A DNA stretch of 64,000 bases from Streptomyces goshikiensis. GTDB taxonomy: Bacteria > Actinomycetota > Actinomycetes > Streptomycetales > Streptomycetaceae. Both the position numbers and the translations under genes were made by a program. The notes beneath the pieces are model-generated. The model searched no databases. It was not told the origin of the DNA and was given only the letters and a program-made list of their open reading frames with translations. Positions 35,349 to 44,376 of this stretch are shown here, one piece after another. The stretch lies in assembly GCF_014650555.1 (NCBI RefSeq), contig NZ_BMVE01000003.1:558001-622000 (forward strand), written 5' to 3'. Positions within the stretch are counted from its first letter, which is position 1; the number at the start of each line of letters is the position of its first letter.

Positions 35349-35777
35349 ATGTCACCTCGCCCGGAGCCGGCGGACCTGTACCGCCACGGCCTGCGCCTGC
35401 TGCTGGACAAGGACATCCCCGCCTGGGTCGACCTGTGGGACGAGAACGGGATCTTCGAATTCCCCTTCGCCCCCGAGGGCTGGCCCACCCGCCTGGAGGG
35501 AAAGGCCGCGGTCGCCGACTACATGCGCGGCTACCCCGACCACATCGACCTCCACGCCTTCCCCGAGGTGGCCGTCCACCAGACCACCGAGCCGGAGACC
35601 ATCGTGGTGGAGATGCGCGGAACGGGCCGCCTGGTGGCGACGGACGCCCCCTTCGACATGCGCTACATCGCCGTGGTGACCGTCAGGAACGGCCTGATCA
35701 GCCACTACCGCGACTACTGGAACCCCCTGGCCCTCCCGCAGGACGCGGCGGCCGACTTCACCGGGAGCAGCCGATGA
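35349..35777 (+). CDS. SnoaL-like / NTF2-like protein
   Basis: A 142-residue protein of the NTF2-like superfamily: ADLYRHGLRLLLDKDIPAWVDLWDENGIFEFPFAPEGWPTRLEGKAAVADYMRGYP, then EMRGTGRLVATDAPFDMRYIAVVTVRNGLISHYRDYWNPLAL. This cone-shaped fold includes ketosteroid isomerases and polyketide cyclases; in small operons with NAD-binding proteins it often handles xenobiotics. The start has GGACGGAG ahead. It overlaps the NmrA-like gene by ATGA. Confidence 0.88.
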   Translation: MSPRPEPADLYRHGLRLLLDKDIPAWVDLWDENGIFEFPFAPEGWPTRLEGKAAVADYMRGYPDHIDLHAFPEVAVHQTTEPETIVVEMRGTGRLVATDAPFDMRYIAVVTVRNGLISHYRDYWNPLALPQDAAADFTGSSR

Positions 35778-36622
35778 CCGAGTCCGACGCCATCCTCGTC
35801 CTCGGGGCCACCGGCACCACCGGCAGCCGGCTCGTCGCCCGCCTCGCCGCGGCCGGGCTCCGGGTCACGGCGGCCGGCCGCAGCGCCACCGCCGTGGACG
35901 GAGCCCGGGCCGTCCGCTTCGACTGGGACGACCCCGACACGTACGGGGACGCCCTCGCCGGCGCGGACCGCGTCTACCTGATCCCGCCGCCCGGCAGCCC
36001 GGACCCGGCCGCGGTCATGCTCCCCTTCCTGCGCCGGGCGCGCGCGGCCGGAGTGCGCCGCGCGGTCCTCCTCAGCTCCTCGGCGATCCCGGCCGGCGGC
36101 CCCGCCGTGGGCCGGGTCCACCAGGCCCTGCCCGGCCTGTTCGACGAGTGGGCGGTGCTGCGGCCCTCCTGGTTCATGCAGAACTTCACCGGCGACCACG
36201 CGCACGCCCACAGCGTCCGCTCCGAGGGCGTCATCCGCACCGCCGCCGGCGAGGGCCGCGTCGGGTTCGTGGACGCCGAGGACATCGCCGCCGTGGCCTT
36301 CCGCGCCCTGACCGACACACGGGCCCCGAACACCGACCTGATCCTCACCGGGCCCTCGGCGCTGAACCACCGCGAGGTCGCCGAGGTCCTCTCCGAGGTC
36401 ACGGGGCGGTCCGTCGTCCACGAAGAGCTGACTCCCGAGCAGATGCGCGACCGGCTGGCCGCCTTCATGCCCGCCGAGTTCGCGGCCCTGCTCGCCGACA
36501 TGGACCGTGCCATCGCCGCCGGAGCCGAGGACCGCACCACCGACACCGTGTGGAGCGTGACCGGCCTGCCGCCGCTCGACTTCCGCGCCGTCGCCCTGAG
36601 GGAGGCGGGGCGAAGCCGATGA
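35774..36622 (+). CDS. NmrA/SDR-type NAD(P)-binding protein
   Basis: A 282-residue atypical SDR: ILVLGATGTTGSRLVARLAAAGLRVTAAGRS is the GxxGxxG nucleotide-binding site. It is followed by AGADRVYLIPP, RRAVLLSSSAI, LRPSWFMQNF and VDAEDIAAVAFRAL, the pattern of the NmrA/QorB/AgnL4 group. Members reduce quinones or sense the NADP redox state. Translationally coupled to the SnoaL-like gene and probably repressed by the divergent TetR protein. Confidence 0.9.
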   Translation: MTESDAILVLGATGTTGSRLVARLAAAGLRVTAAGRSATAVDGARAVRFDWDDPDTYGDALAGADRVYLIPPPGSPDPAAVMLPFLRRARAAGVRRAVLLSSSAIPAGGPAVGRVHQALPGLFDEWAVLRPSWFMQNFTGDHAHAHSVRSEGVIRTAAGEGRVGFVDAEDIAAVAFRALTDTRAPNTDLILTGPSALNHREVAEVLSEVTGRSVVHEELTPEQMRDRLAAFMPAEFAALLADMDRAIAAGAEDRTTDTVWSVTGLPPLDFRAVALREAGRSR

Positions 36623-36710
36623 GGCCCTTGCCCAAGATTCTCCCAAGGACGGGGCGGCCCCGGTCCTGCCGACAGCCATCCGGGACCCGCTCCGCCTAGC
36701 TTGGTGCGGT

Positions 36711-37454
36711 GTGACCACCGATGCGCAGAGCCATGAGGGCGGGCGCAGCCCGGCGCGGCGCCGGTTCGTCCGGGCGGCCGTGGCGGGAGCGGCGGTCATC
36801 GGCGCCGGACTCGCGTTCAGTGCCCGCGATGCCCCGGCTCCCGCCCGCCCCGGCGCGACCCGCGCCCGGCCCGCCACCCCGGAGGCGGCGCTACGGGAGC
36901 TGCTCGCCGGGAACCAGCGCTGGCGGACGCTGCACGAGCGGCACCCCGACGAGACGCGGACCGTACGCCAGGAGCTGGTGGCAGGCCAGCACCCGTTCGC
37001 CGTCGTCCTGGGCTGCGTCGACTCCCGGGTCCCGCCGGAACTGGTCTTCGACCAAGGGCTCGGCGACCTGATGACGGTGCGCTCGGCGGGCGAGGTCCTC
37101 GACGTGGCGGTGCTGGGGAGCGTCGCGTACGGCGTGGTGGAACTGGGCATCCCGCTGGTCGTGGTGCTGGGGCACCAGTCGTGCGGGGCCGTCGCGGCAG
37201 CGGTCCACGCCGACGAGAACGGCATCGAGCCGGCCGGCCCCCTGCGCTACCTCGGGGACCAGATCGGCCCCGCGATCGACCGCCGGCTCCGGGGCGAGGA
37301 GCGCGTCGACGCCGCGGTCACGGCCAACGTACGCCGGGTGCGGTCGCGGCTCGCCGGACAACCCGAGCTCGCCGCCAGGATCGCGGCCGGGACGCTGGCC
37401 GTCGTCGGCGCCCGGTACGAACTGACCAGCCAGCGGGTCCGGCGGCTCCACTGA
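36711..37454 (+). CDS. Exported beta-class carbonic anhydrase
   Basis: A 247-residue protein with an N-terminal twin-arginine-like signal (SPARRRFVRAAVAGAAVIGAGLAFS) and a beta-carbonic anhydrase domain. The zinc ligands are Cys102 (CVDSR, with the Asp104-Arg106 dyad), His155 and Cys158 (GHQSCG). It hydrates CO2 outside the membrane after Tat export as a folded metalloprotein. The start is a GTG with a weak ribosome binding site, but the signal peptide fits. It is convergent with the DJ-1/AraC regulator at 37474. Confidence 0.9.
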   Translation: MTTDAQSHEGGRSPARRRFVRAAVAGAAVIGAGLAFSARDAPAPARPGATRARPATPEAALRELLAGNQRWRTLHERHPDETRTVRQELVAGQHPFAVVLGCVDSRVPPELVFDQGLGDLMTVRSAGEVLDVAVLGSVAYGVVELGIPLVVVLGHQSCGAVAAAVHADENGIEPAGPLRYLGDQIGPAIDRRLRGEERVDAAVTANVRRVRSRLAGQPELAARIAAGTLAVVGARYELTSQRVRRLH

Positions 37455-37473
37455 CCGCGGGCCCTGCCGTACG

Positions 37474-38433
37474 TCAGGCGGCGCCGCCCGGCCGGGCGCC
37501 GCGGAAGGTGCGCCGGTAGGCGTCCGGGGACACGCCCACCGTGCGGTTGAAGTGGCGCCGCAGTGTCGTGGCGGTGCCCATGCCGGTGGCCGCGGCGATC
37601 GCCCCGACGGTGTCCTCGGTGGTTTCGAGGAGTTCCTGGGCGCGGTGGATGCGCTGGGTCAGCAGCCAGCGCAGCGGAGTGCTGCCGGTGATGTCGTGGA
37701 ACACCCGCGCCAGGTGGCGCGAGCTCATGTTCGCCCGGCGGGCCAGGTCCTCCACCGTGAGCGGCTGGTCGAGCCGTCCCATCGCCCAGGTCAGCAGCGC
37801 CCCGAGGGGATGGTCGGGGCGTTCGGGCAGCGGCGTGGCGACGAACTGGGCCTGCCCGCCGGCCCGGTGGGGCGGGACGACCAGGCGGCGCGCGACCTGG
37901 TTGGCGACAGCCGCGCCGTGGTCGAGGCGGACCAGGTGCAGGCACAGGTCCATCGCGGCGGCCTTGCCCGCGGAGGTGAGCACGCTGCCGTGGTCGACGT
38001 AGAGCACGTCCGGATCGACCTCCACCCGGGGGTACTTGGCGGCCAGCGCCGCGGCGTGCAGCCAGTGCGTGGTGGCCCGGCGCCCGTCCAGCAGGCCCGC
38101 GGCGGCCAGGACGAACGCGCCCGTGCACAGGGAGGCCACCCGGGCGCCCGCCTCGTGGGCCGCGCGTACGGCGTCGACCAGGTCGGCCGGCGGGTCCCCG
38201 TCCGCGTCGGGGCAGGCGGGAACGATCACGGTGTCGGCGCGGACCAACTGGTCGAGCCCCGCGTCGGTCCGGAGCCGGAAGCGGTCGCCGACCGCCGCGG
38301 TGTCCGGGCCGCAGACGAGGAACTCGTACCAGGGGTCGACCAGATCGGACCGGTCCACCCCGAACACATCGCAGGCCATGGCGAGTTCGAAGTGCGGGAC
38401 CCCGGAGGTCACGGCCAGCGCGACAAGGCTCAT
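37474..38433 (-). CDS. DJ-1/AraC (GlxA-type) transcriptional regulator
   Basis: A 319-residue protein, MSLVALAVTSGVPHFELAMACDVFGVDRSDL, with a DJ-1/PfpI domain (elbow ASLCTGAFVLAAAGLLDG) and an AraC domain (VEDLARRANMSSRHLARVFHDITGSTPLRWLL; VGAIAAATGMGTATTLRRHFNRTVGVSPDAYRR). The longer frame to 38472 crosses the operator at 38453. It is divergent from the saccharopine dehydrogenase-like gene at 38546, the probable target. Confidence 0.92.
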   Translation of the reverse strand: MSLVALAVTSGVPHFELAMACDVFGVDRSDLVDPWYEFLVCGPDTAAVGDRFRLRTDAGLDQLVRADTVIVPACPDADGDPPADLVDAVRAAHEAGARVASLCTGAFVLAAAGLLDGRRATTHWLHAAALAAKYPRVEVDPDVLYVDHGSVLTSAGKAAAMDLCLHLVRLDHGAAVANQVARRLVVPPHRAGGQAQFVATPLPERPDHPLGALLTWAMGRLDQPLTVEDLARRANMSSRHLARVFHDITGSTPLRWLLTQRIHRAQELLETTEDTVGAIAAATGMGTATTLRRHFNRTVGVSPDAYRRTFRGARPGGAA

Positions 38434-38452
38434 GTCCGAAAGTGTATGGGCC

Positions 38453-38468
38453 GTGGCAGTGCTGCCAC
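38453..38468. promoter_or_regulatory. Operator GTGGCAG-TG-CTGCCAC
   Basis: Perfect 7-base arms around TG. It lies 20 bases upstream of the DJ-1/AraC start and 78 upstream of the divergent reductase start. The inner TGGCA/TGCCA matches the 14-base elements beside the other two DJ-1/AraC regulators. Confidence 0.65.
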
Positions 38469-38545
38469 TCACGGCCGTCCGCCGCCGCGGGCAGGATGGT
38501 GATCAGTGATCATCCGCGCACGAGCGCACACGACGGGGGAACCTC

Positions 38546-39634
38546 ATGGGATCGAATCAGACCGCGCCGGTACTGGTCTACGGCGCCTACGGCCACACCG
38601 GGCGCTTCGTCGTCCGCGAACTCCTGGACCGGGGGATGACCCCGATCCTGTCCGGCCGCGACCCCGACAAGCTCCAGGCCCTGGCCGCCGCGCTCCCCGG
38701 GGCCGCCGGCCTTGAGGTCCGGGCCGCGTCGGCCGGCGAACCGGCCGCGCTCGACCGCGCGCTGCACGGCGCGGGAGCCGTGATCAACTGCGCCGGGCCG
38801 TTCGCCGACACGGCGGGACCGGTCATCGAGGCCGCCCTGCGGGCACGGATCCCCTACCTGGACGTCGCGGCGGAAGTGGAGGCCGTCTCCGACACGTTCA
38901 CCCGGTTCGCGGACCGCGCCCGCGAAGCCGGCGTCGTGGTCCTTCCCGCGATGGCGTTCTACGGCGGGCTCGGCGACCTGATGGCCACCGCCGCGCTCGG
39001 CGGCGCGGCGGCGGCCGAGGAGGTCCACATCGCCTACGCCCTCAGCAGCTGGCACCCCACGGCCGGGACCCGCGGATCCGGGAAGGTCTCCCGGAGCCGG
39101 CGCGGGGGCCGCCGGCTCGTCTACGCGAGCGGCCGTCTGGGGCACCGCGACGACGCCGCGCCCACCGGGGAGTGGTCCTTCCCCGCCCCGATCGGCGACC
39201 GGGCCGTGGTCGGCGAGTTCACCACCGCGGACAGCGTCACCATCCCGCGCCACCTGTCCGCCCCGGACATCCACACCTTCATGACGCTCGACGCCGTCAA
39301 GGACGTCCTGGCGCCTGACGCCGCACCGCCGGCGCCGGTCGACGAACGGGGGCGGTCGGCGCAGACCTTCCTCGTCGACGTCACCGTCCGCGCGGGCGGC
39401 ACCCGGCGCCGCGCGGTGGTCCGCGGCCAGGACATCTACGCCGTCAGCGCGCCGCTGGTCGTCGAGGCGGCCCACCGGATCCTGGGCGCGGAGGTCGAGG
39501 CGACGGGAGTCCTCGCGCCCGGCGAGGTCTTCGACGCGCACGCCTTCCTGCGCTCCCTGGCCCCGCACCACCTCTCGTACGAGCTCGGCGAGCCCGGGAC
39601 CGGGGCGGAGGGCGCCGGCACTTCCCGGAGCTGA
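38546..39634 (+). CDS. Saccharopine dehydrogenase-like NAD(P)-binding protein
   Basis: A 362-residue protein: VLVYGAYGHTGRFVVRELLDRG is the Rossmann motif, followed by GAVINCAGPFADTAGPVIEAALRARIPYLDVAAEVEA and VVLPAMAFYGGLGDLMA. This is the saccharopine dehydrogenase/trans-acting enoyl reductase superfamily, whose actinobacterial members reduce enoyl groups on lipids or polyketides or have no known role. The true substrate is unclear. Divergent from the DJ-1/AraC gene with a shared operator. Confidence 0.85.
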   Translation: MGSNQTAPVLVYGAYGHTGRFVVRELLDRGMTPILSGRDPDKLQALAAALPGAAGLEVRAASAGEPAALDRALHGAGAVINCAGPFADTAGPVIEAALRARIPYLDVAAEVEAVSDTFTRFADRAREAGVVVLPAMAFYGGLGDLMATAALGGAAAAEEVHIAYALSSWHPTAGTRGSGKVSRSRRGGRRLVYASGRLGHRDDAAPTGEWSFPAPIGDRAVVGEFTTADSVTIPRHLSAPDIHTFMTLDAVKDVLAPDAAPPAPVDERGRSAQTFLVDVTVRAGGTRRRAVVRGQDIYAVSAPLVVEAAHRILGAEVEATGVLAPGEVFDAHAFLRSLAPHHLSYELGEPGTGAEGAGTSRS

Positions 39635-39666
39635 GGCCTCCCTTCGCGGAGGGAGGAGGGGCGCGC

Positions 39667-40197
39667 TCAGTTCTCGGCCCTCGTCTTCAGTCGGTGCAGC
39701 CAGGTGTCGAGCGAGGCGTCGAGCGCCTGCTGGAGGGCGGGGGTGTCGGCCTCGACCGGCGCACCGGCCCAGGACTCCTCGGTGTGGACGTGCACGCCGT
39801 CCGCGCGCTGGGTGAAGGTCCACACGTGGACCGCGGTGATCCCCTGCGCCGGCCCGCCCCAGGCGATGCGGCGCTCGGGTACGACCTGCTTGACGGTGGA
39901 GTCGATGCCGGCGAGGCCGTGGACGGACCAGCGGAACACGGACCCGGCCCGCAGCGGGCCGGGCGTCAGCCTGGTCGCCTCGATCACCTCGGGCTGCCAG
40001 GTGGGCCAGGCCTCGATGTCGGTCTGGATCTTCCAGATCCGGTCCAGCGGCGCGTGGATGACGATGTCGTCGCGCGTGATGACGGGGGCCGTGCGGTCGA
40101 TCTCCACCGGGGGTTCCCCGGGGCCGCAGAGACCCGAGACACCGATCGTGAGCGCGACGGGCAGGGCGGCGGTCTTGGCGAGAAGGGCGGTCAGCAC
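39667..40197 (-). CDS. SRPBCC-family (START/Bet v1-like) protein with hydrophobic N terminus
   Basis: A 176-residue protein starting at a GTG (AGGAGA ahead). The N terminus ALLAKTAALPVALTIGVSGL looks like a signal or membrane segment. It is followed by the SRPBCC pattern: ITRDDIVIHAPLDRIWKIQTDIEAWPTWQPEVIEATRLTPGPLRAGSVFRWSVHG and a long C-terminal helix, LQQALDASLDTWLHRLKTR. The fold binds hydrophobic ligands. It lies 65 bases downstream of the quinone oxidoreductase gene, so both may be one TetR-controlled unit. Confidence 0.85.
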   Translation of the reverse strand: MLTALLAKTAALPVALTIGVSGLCGPGEPPVEIDRTAPVITRDDIVIHAPLDRIWKIQTDIEAWPTWQPEVIEATRLTPGPLRAGSVFRWSVHGLAGIDSTVKQVVPERRIAWGGPAQGITAVHVWTFTQRADGVHVHTEESWAGAPVEADTPALQQALDASLDTWLHRLKTRAEN

Positions 40198-40262
40198 GAG
40201 GTTTCTCCTGTGAGTGGTGGGGTGGGTGACGGGGAGCGGGGGAGCGGGGGAGCGGCGGCCGG

Positions 40263-41294
40263 TCAGGGGACCAGGACGACCTTCCCGGCGACCGTGCCGG
40301 ACTCGGCCAGCCGCATCGCCTCGCCGACGCGGGCCAGCGGGATCTCGGCGGCCACCTTGGCGGTGATCTCGCCGCTGCGCAGGGCGGCGAACACCTGGGT
40401 GAGGTCGGTGCGCAGCCGGGCCCGGAAGCGGTCCTTGGCGTAGGCGCGGCCGGCCCAGATGTTGAAGAAGTACGCGCTGCGGCCGTTGGGCAGCCAGTTC
40501 CACAGCCACACCCGGCCCAGCAGCTTGAGCACGGGCGACGCGCCGGAGCCCTCGTCGTCGCGGGTGGCGGCGCTGCCGTACGACACGAGGGTGCCGCCAC
40601 GGGCCAGCAGCCGCCAGGAGCCGACGATGCCCTCGCCGCCGACGTGGTCGAACACGGCGTCCACCCCGCGGGGCGCCAGCGCCCGCACCCGCGCCGGGAC
40701 ATCGCCGGAACGGTAGTCGACCGGGGTCACCCCGAGCGCGCGCAGGGCGTCGTGGTGGCGGGCGGAGGCGGTGCCGATCACATGGGCGCCCGCGGCCAGC
40801 GCCAGCTGGACCAGGACCGAGCCGACCCCTCCGTTGGCGCCGTGGACCAGGACGGTCTGGCCGGCGCGCACCCGGGCCTTGCGGTGGAGCATCTGCCAGG
40901 CGGTGATCCCGTTGACGACCGCCGTCTCCGCGTCCACCGCGCTGACGCCCGCCGGTACCTCCACCACGTCGGCGGCGTCGAGCACGACGTGGCTCGCCCA
41001 GCCGCCGGTCTTCGTCAGGGCCGCGACCCGGGTGCCCAGCAGACCGCGGTCCACGCCTTCGCCGACGCTCAGCACGGTGCCGACCAGGTCGTATCCCGGC
41101 ACGAAGGGGAACGGGGGCTGGTCGTAGTACCGGCCGCGGCGCATCTGCTGCTCGGCGAAGGAGACCCCCGTCGCCTCCATCGCGACCACGACCTGCCCTG
41201 CCGCCGGCGCCGGGACCGGGCCGCGGTGCAGCTCCAGGCCCTCCGGCTCGACCTTGCCCGGCAGCACGATCTCGATGCGCTCGACGGTGTTCAT
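40263..41294 (-). CDS. Quinone oxidoreductase-like medium-chain dehydrogenase
   Basis: A 343-residue MDR-superfamily protein: IEIVLPGKVEPEGLELHRGPVPAPAAGQVVVAMEATGVSFAEQQMRRG, PFVPGYDLVGTV, VLVHGANGGVGSVLVQLALAAGAHVIGTAS and GVDAVFDHVGGEG. The zinc-binding cysteines of alcohol dehydrogenases are absent, as in NADPH:quinone reductases. The start ATG at 41294 has GGAGGT six bases ahead. It is divergent from the TetR gene at 41461, with paired operators between them. Confidence 0.92.
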   Translation of the reverse strand: MNTVERIEIVLPGKVEPEGLELHRGPVPAPAAGQVVVAMEATGVSFAEQQMRRGRYYDQPPFPFVPGYDLVGTVLSVGEGVDRGLLGTRVAALTKTGGWASHVVLDAADVVEVPAGVSAVDAETAVVNGITAWQMLHRKARVRAGQTVLVHGANGGVGSVLVQLALAAGAHVIGTASARHHDALRALGVTPVDYRSGDVPARVRALAPRGVDAVFDHVGGEGIVGSWRLLARGGTLVSYGSAATRDDEGSGASPVLKLLGRVWLWNWLPNGRSAYFFNIWAGRAYAKDRFRARLRTDLTQVFAALRSGEITAKVAAEIPLARVGEAMRLAESGTVAGKVVLVP

Positions 41295-41335
41295 GGGTGA
41301 CCTCCGGGTCATTCGCGTTTGTGCTTCTTGTGTTC

Positions 41336-41433
41336 GTTAGAAGCTATAACCAGAATGAACGGCTGTCACATGGATGTCAAGGGAGCGGCTCGTTCGATCG
41401 AAAGGGAGCTTGCCGATGGTGATAGCTTCTAAC
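41336..41433. promoter_or_regulatory. Inverted pair of TetR operators
   Basis: GTTAGAAGCTATAACC at 41336-41351 reappears on the opposite strand at 41418-41433 with one change (GTTAGAAGCTATCACC when read leftward). Each copy has GTTA near its left end and the first has TAAC near its right end. The two copies flank the divergent promoters of the oxidoreductase and TetR genes and are AT-rich against the background. Confidence 0.8.
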
Positions 41434-41460
41434 CAACTGGAGAAGTGAGAGGCGGCGACC

Positions 41461-42141
41461 ATGACCGGAAGCACGAAGACCCCCCGCGAGACCCCGCGCG
41501 AGCGGTACCGGCAGCAGGTGCGCGAGGAGGTCAAGGAGAAGGCCTGGCAGCAGATCGCCGGCTCCGGCGCGTCCGCGCTGTCCCTCAACGCCATTGCCAA
41601 GCAGATGGGCATGAGCGGGCCGGCGCTCTACCGCTACTTCGCCAACCGCGACGAGCTGATCACCGAGCTCATCCGGGACGCCTACCGCAGCCTCGCCGAC
41701 GCCTTCCTGGCCGTCGCCGACGCGGGAGCGGGCCGGCCCGCCCTCCCCGAGCTGGCCCGGGTGCTGCGCCGCTGGGCGCTGGCGGACCCGCACCGCTACT
41801 TCCTCGTCTACGGCACCCCGGTCCCCGGCTACCACGCGCCGCAGGACATCACCGGGATCGCCTCGGAGATGATGTCGGTCCTCCTCGACGCCTGCGCCGC
41901 CGCCGCACCGGAGCCCGCGCCGGGTGCGGAAGCCCACGCCTTCGAGGCACACCTGGCGGACCACCGGGACTGGGCCGAGGGCCACCCGGACGCGACGCCC
42001 GCCGTGTTGCGGCTGGCCATGACGTTCTGGAGCCGCCTGCACGGCACGCTGTCCCTGGAACTGGCGGGCCACTTCACCGGGATGGGGCTGGACCCCGCCC
42101 TGCTCTTCGAGGCCGAGGTGGACACCCTGACCGCCCGTTGA
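41461..42141 (+). CDS. TetR-family transcriptional repressor with WHG-type C-terminal domain
   Basis: A 226-residue regulator: REEVKEKAWQQIAGSGASALSLNAIAKQMGMSGPALYRYFANRDELITELIRDAYRSLADA is the DNA-binding domain. The C-terminal domain carries the ADPHRYFLVYGTPVPGYHAP segment and WSRLHGTLSLELAGHF, characteristic of the TetR_C WHG group. It should repress the divergent quinone oxidoreductase operon. Confidence 0.92.
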   Translation: MTGSTKTPRETPRERYRQQVREEVKEKAWQQIAGSGASALSLNAIAKQMGMSGPALYRYFANRDELITELIRDAYRSLADAFLAVADAGAGRPALPELARVLRRWALADPHRYFLVYGTPVPGYHAPQDITGIASEMMSVLLDACAAAAPEPAPGAEAHAFEAHLADHRDWAEGHPDATPAVLRLAMTFWSRLHGTLSLELAGHFTGMGLDPALLFEAEVDTLTAR

Positions 42142-42180
42142 CCGCCCGCTGAGCGGCCGCGACCGGCCCGGGGGCCCGCG

Positions 42181-42837
42181 TCACCACATCGGCTTGCGCG
42201 TACGGGCGTAGACGAACGGGCCCGCCGGGTGGTCCTCGAAGTGCAGGTGCGGGCCCGTGACGTTGCCGGTGGAGCCGACCTTCCCCAGGTGCTGGCCCGC
42301 CTTGATGCCCTGGCCCGTGACGACGCCCCGCCACGACAGGTGGCAGTAGACGTACACCCGGCCGTTCTCGGCCCGCAGGCCCACCCAGCTGCCGTACGCG
42401 CCGCCCGTGTCGTTCGACCACTGGATCGAGCCGTCGCGGACCGCGACCACCGGGGTCCCCTTCGCCGACGCGTAGTCCTCACCGGTGTGGAAGCCCGCCG
42501 CGTACCGCGCGTTCTGGATACCGTAGCGGTAGGTGACGGTGTGCCCGGGCACGGGGGAGGCCACCTTCCCGGCCGCCGCCTCGTCCTGCACCTTGAAGCC
42601 GAACTTCGTGCCGAGTGCTCTGAGCGAGTCCGGGCCGGGCAGGCCGTCCGCCTCGGGACCGGAGAAGCCGAGGTGGTGCTGCCACTTCGCGTACGCCTGC
42701 CGGGTGCGCTCCCCGAACGTCCCCGGGCCCGACCGGAAGTCCAGCCCCACCGCCTTGGCCAGGGCCTCCTGCACGACCAGGACGCTGTCGTTGTGCGCGC
42801 CGAGGCGCAGGTCCGACAGCTTGACGAGCTTGCTCAT
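42181..42837 (-). CDS. M23-family peptidase with peptidoglycan-binding domain
   Basis: A 218-residue protein. The N-terminal peptidoglycan-binding-like domain (DLRLGAHNDSVLVVQEALAKAVGLDFRSGPGTFGERTRQAYAKWQ) is followed by a LytM/M23 domain with zinc ligands in GFHTGEDYA (H, D) and GPHLHFED (HxH), and VYVYCHLSW between. It should be a zinc endopeptidase that cuts peptidoglycan cross-bridges. No signal peptide is visible. The binding domain is clearly related to that of the next protein (42880-44175), implying duplication; the two genes are 42 bases apart. Confidence 0.9.
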   Translation of the reverse strand: MSKLVKLSDLRLGAHNDSVLVVQEALAKAVGLDFRSGPGTFGERTRQAYAKWQHHLGFSGPEADGLPGPDSLRALGTKFGFKVQDEAAAGKVASPVPGHTVTYRYGIQNARYAAGFHTGEDYASAKGTPVVAVRDGSIQWSNDTGGAYGSWVGLRAENGRVYVYCHLSWRGVVTGQGIKAGQHLGKVGSTGNVTGPHLHFEDHPAGPFVYARTRKPMW

Positions 42838-42879
42838 GATCGGTACCCCCTTCGGTACCCGTTCCGGTCTGAACCGAGG

Positions 42880-44175
42880 TCAGTACCCGGCCGGCCGACG
42901 GTTGGGGTCGAACTGCTGCACCCGCCCCGCCAGGTTCGACCCGTCGCGGTAGACGCCGTACCGGGCCATCACGTAGTGCATGGCCGCACAGATGTTGGCG
43001 ACGCCGTCGTAGATGGCCTTCGACGTACCGGGCTGGTGGTACGCGGCGAACGTCGTCGGGATGACCTGCATGACCCCGCGCGAGCAGTTGCGGGGATGCC
43101 CGTCGCTCTGCTTGGGCCCGGTCGCGTTGCTGTCCCAGCTGTTCACCGCGTTGAAGCGGTACGAGGACTCGCGCTTCGCGGCCACCAGAATGCCCGGCAC
43201 CCAGCGGGTCGTGGGAACACCGATGATCCGGCAGGCCTCCTTGGCCGCCGCCGTGGTGCTGCCGTCCACCACGAAGCCGAACGTCACGCTCGACGCCGGG
43301 ATGGCCGTGCGTCCCGTGGCCTCGGCCTCGGCCGCCTCCGGCGCCGGAGCGTCGAAGGAGTTCAGCCCGACGACGGTGAAGCCGCGCCGGCGCCCCAGTT
43401 CGGTGAGCGAGAAGCGCCCGAACGCGCCGTCCGCGTCCCCGTCGGTGAGGCCGAGCTTGCGCTGGAACGCGGCCACGGCCGCCTTCGTACGCGGCCCGAA
43501 CGTGCCGGGCGCGGACGCGTAGTCGAGCCCCACTTCCGCCGCGAGCGCCGCCTGGACGATCCGTACGGAGGTGTTCCGCGCGCCGAACACCACATCGGTG
43601 GCCGTCACCGTCACGTCACCGCTCGGCAGCACGGGCCCGGGCCAGCGCCACGACCCGACGGGCGTGCCGCCCCGGTGGTCGTCGGGGTCGGCCGTCGGCG
43701 GACATCCGTCCTCGAACGCCGGCGCGAAGTACCCGACCACCTTGGAGCTGCGCCGCTTGATCCGGTGCGAGTAGACCCCGTAGCCCTGCCCCGCGTCGGT
43801 GGCGTCCTCGGGAACGGTGTTGCCGCCCTTGGTGTAGACGTGCGTGTCGTCGAAGCCGACGACCAGTTCGGTGTGCCCGCCGCGGGACAGGTTCGTCCAC
43901 GCCCCGACCGACGGGTACCCGGACCACTGGCCGCGGGTCCTCGCCCAGTCGGTGAACACGGACACGTTGTTGACCTTTGGTACGAGGTGCTCCAGGCCGA
44001 CGTCGGCGTACATGTCCCAGTCGAACATCACGCACCAGGGCTCGCCGTCCTCCCCGAACTGCCGCCCGAACTGCGTCCGGTTGTCGTATCCGGTCCCGGG
44101 AACGTTCGTCTCGTACACGCCTTCGCGGACGCCCTGGACATGATCGACCAGTGCTCGCCATTGGGGAGTCGCCAT
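42880..44175 (-). CDS. Large lysin-like protein: peptidoglycan-binding and transglycosylase-like domains
   Basis: A 431-residue protein starting MATPQWRALVDHVQGVREGVYETN. The N-terminal region resembles a CHAP/amidase-type domain (GEPWCVMFDWDMYADVGL with Cys, GGHTELVVGFDDTHVYTKGGNT with His). The middle has a peptidoglycan-binding repeat (VVFGARNTSVRIVQAALAAEVGLDYASAPGTFGPRTKAAVAAFQ). The C terminus resembles a lytic transglycosylase (GILVAAKRESSYRFNAVNSWDSNATGP, SRGVMQVIPTTFAAYH). This modular order recalls phage endolysins. No signal peptide is seen, and no phage structural genes are nearby. Confidence 0.85.
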   Translation of the reverse strand: MATPQWRALVDHVQGVREGVYETNVPGTGYDNRTQFGRQFGEDGEPWCVMFDWDMYADVGLEHLVPKVNNVSVFTDWARTRGQWSGYPSVGAWTNLSRGGHTELVVGFDDTHVYTKGGNTVPEDATDAGQGYGVYSHRIKRRSSKVVGYFAPAFEDGCPPTADPDDHRGGTPVGSWRWPGPVLPSGDVTVTATDVVFGARNTSVRIVQAALAAEVGLDYASAPGTFGPRTKAAVAAFQRKLGLTDGDADGAFGRFSLTELGRRRGFTVVGLNSFDAPAPEAAEAEATGRTAIPASSVTFGFVVDGSTTAAAKEACRIIGVPTTRWVPGILVAAKRESSYRFNAVNSWDSNATGPKQSDGHPRNCSRGVMQVIPTTFAAYHQPGTSKAIYDGVANICAAMHYVMARYGVYRDGSNLAGRVQQFDPNRRPAGY

Positions 44176-44376
44176 CGCCGGACCCGTCCTTCCGAGACGC
44201 ACGCCCGTTCATCCGGGGGCCCCGAGAAGTGTGTGGCGCAGATGCGCAGTACTTCCAGCCAAACAGCCGCGCCGCGTGATCGCCACTGGAGGTTCGCGCG
44301 CCCGTACCCGCCGCCCGGACGGGCCGGATCACGCACACTGGCGGAGTCCTTCGCGAAGCACTCCAGGAGCAAGCCC

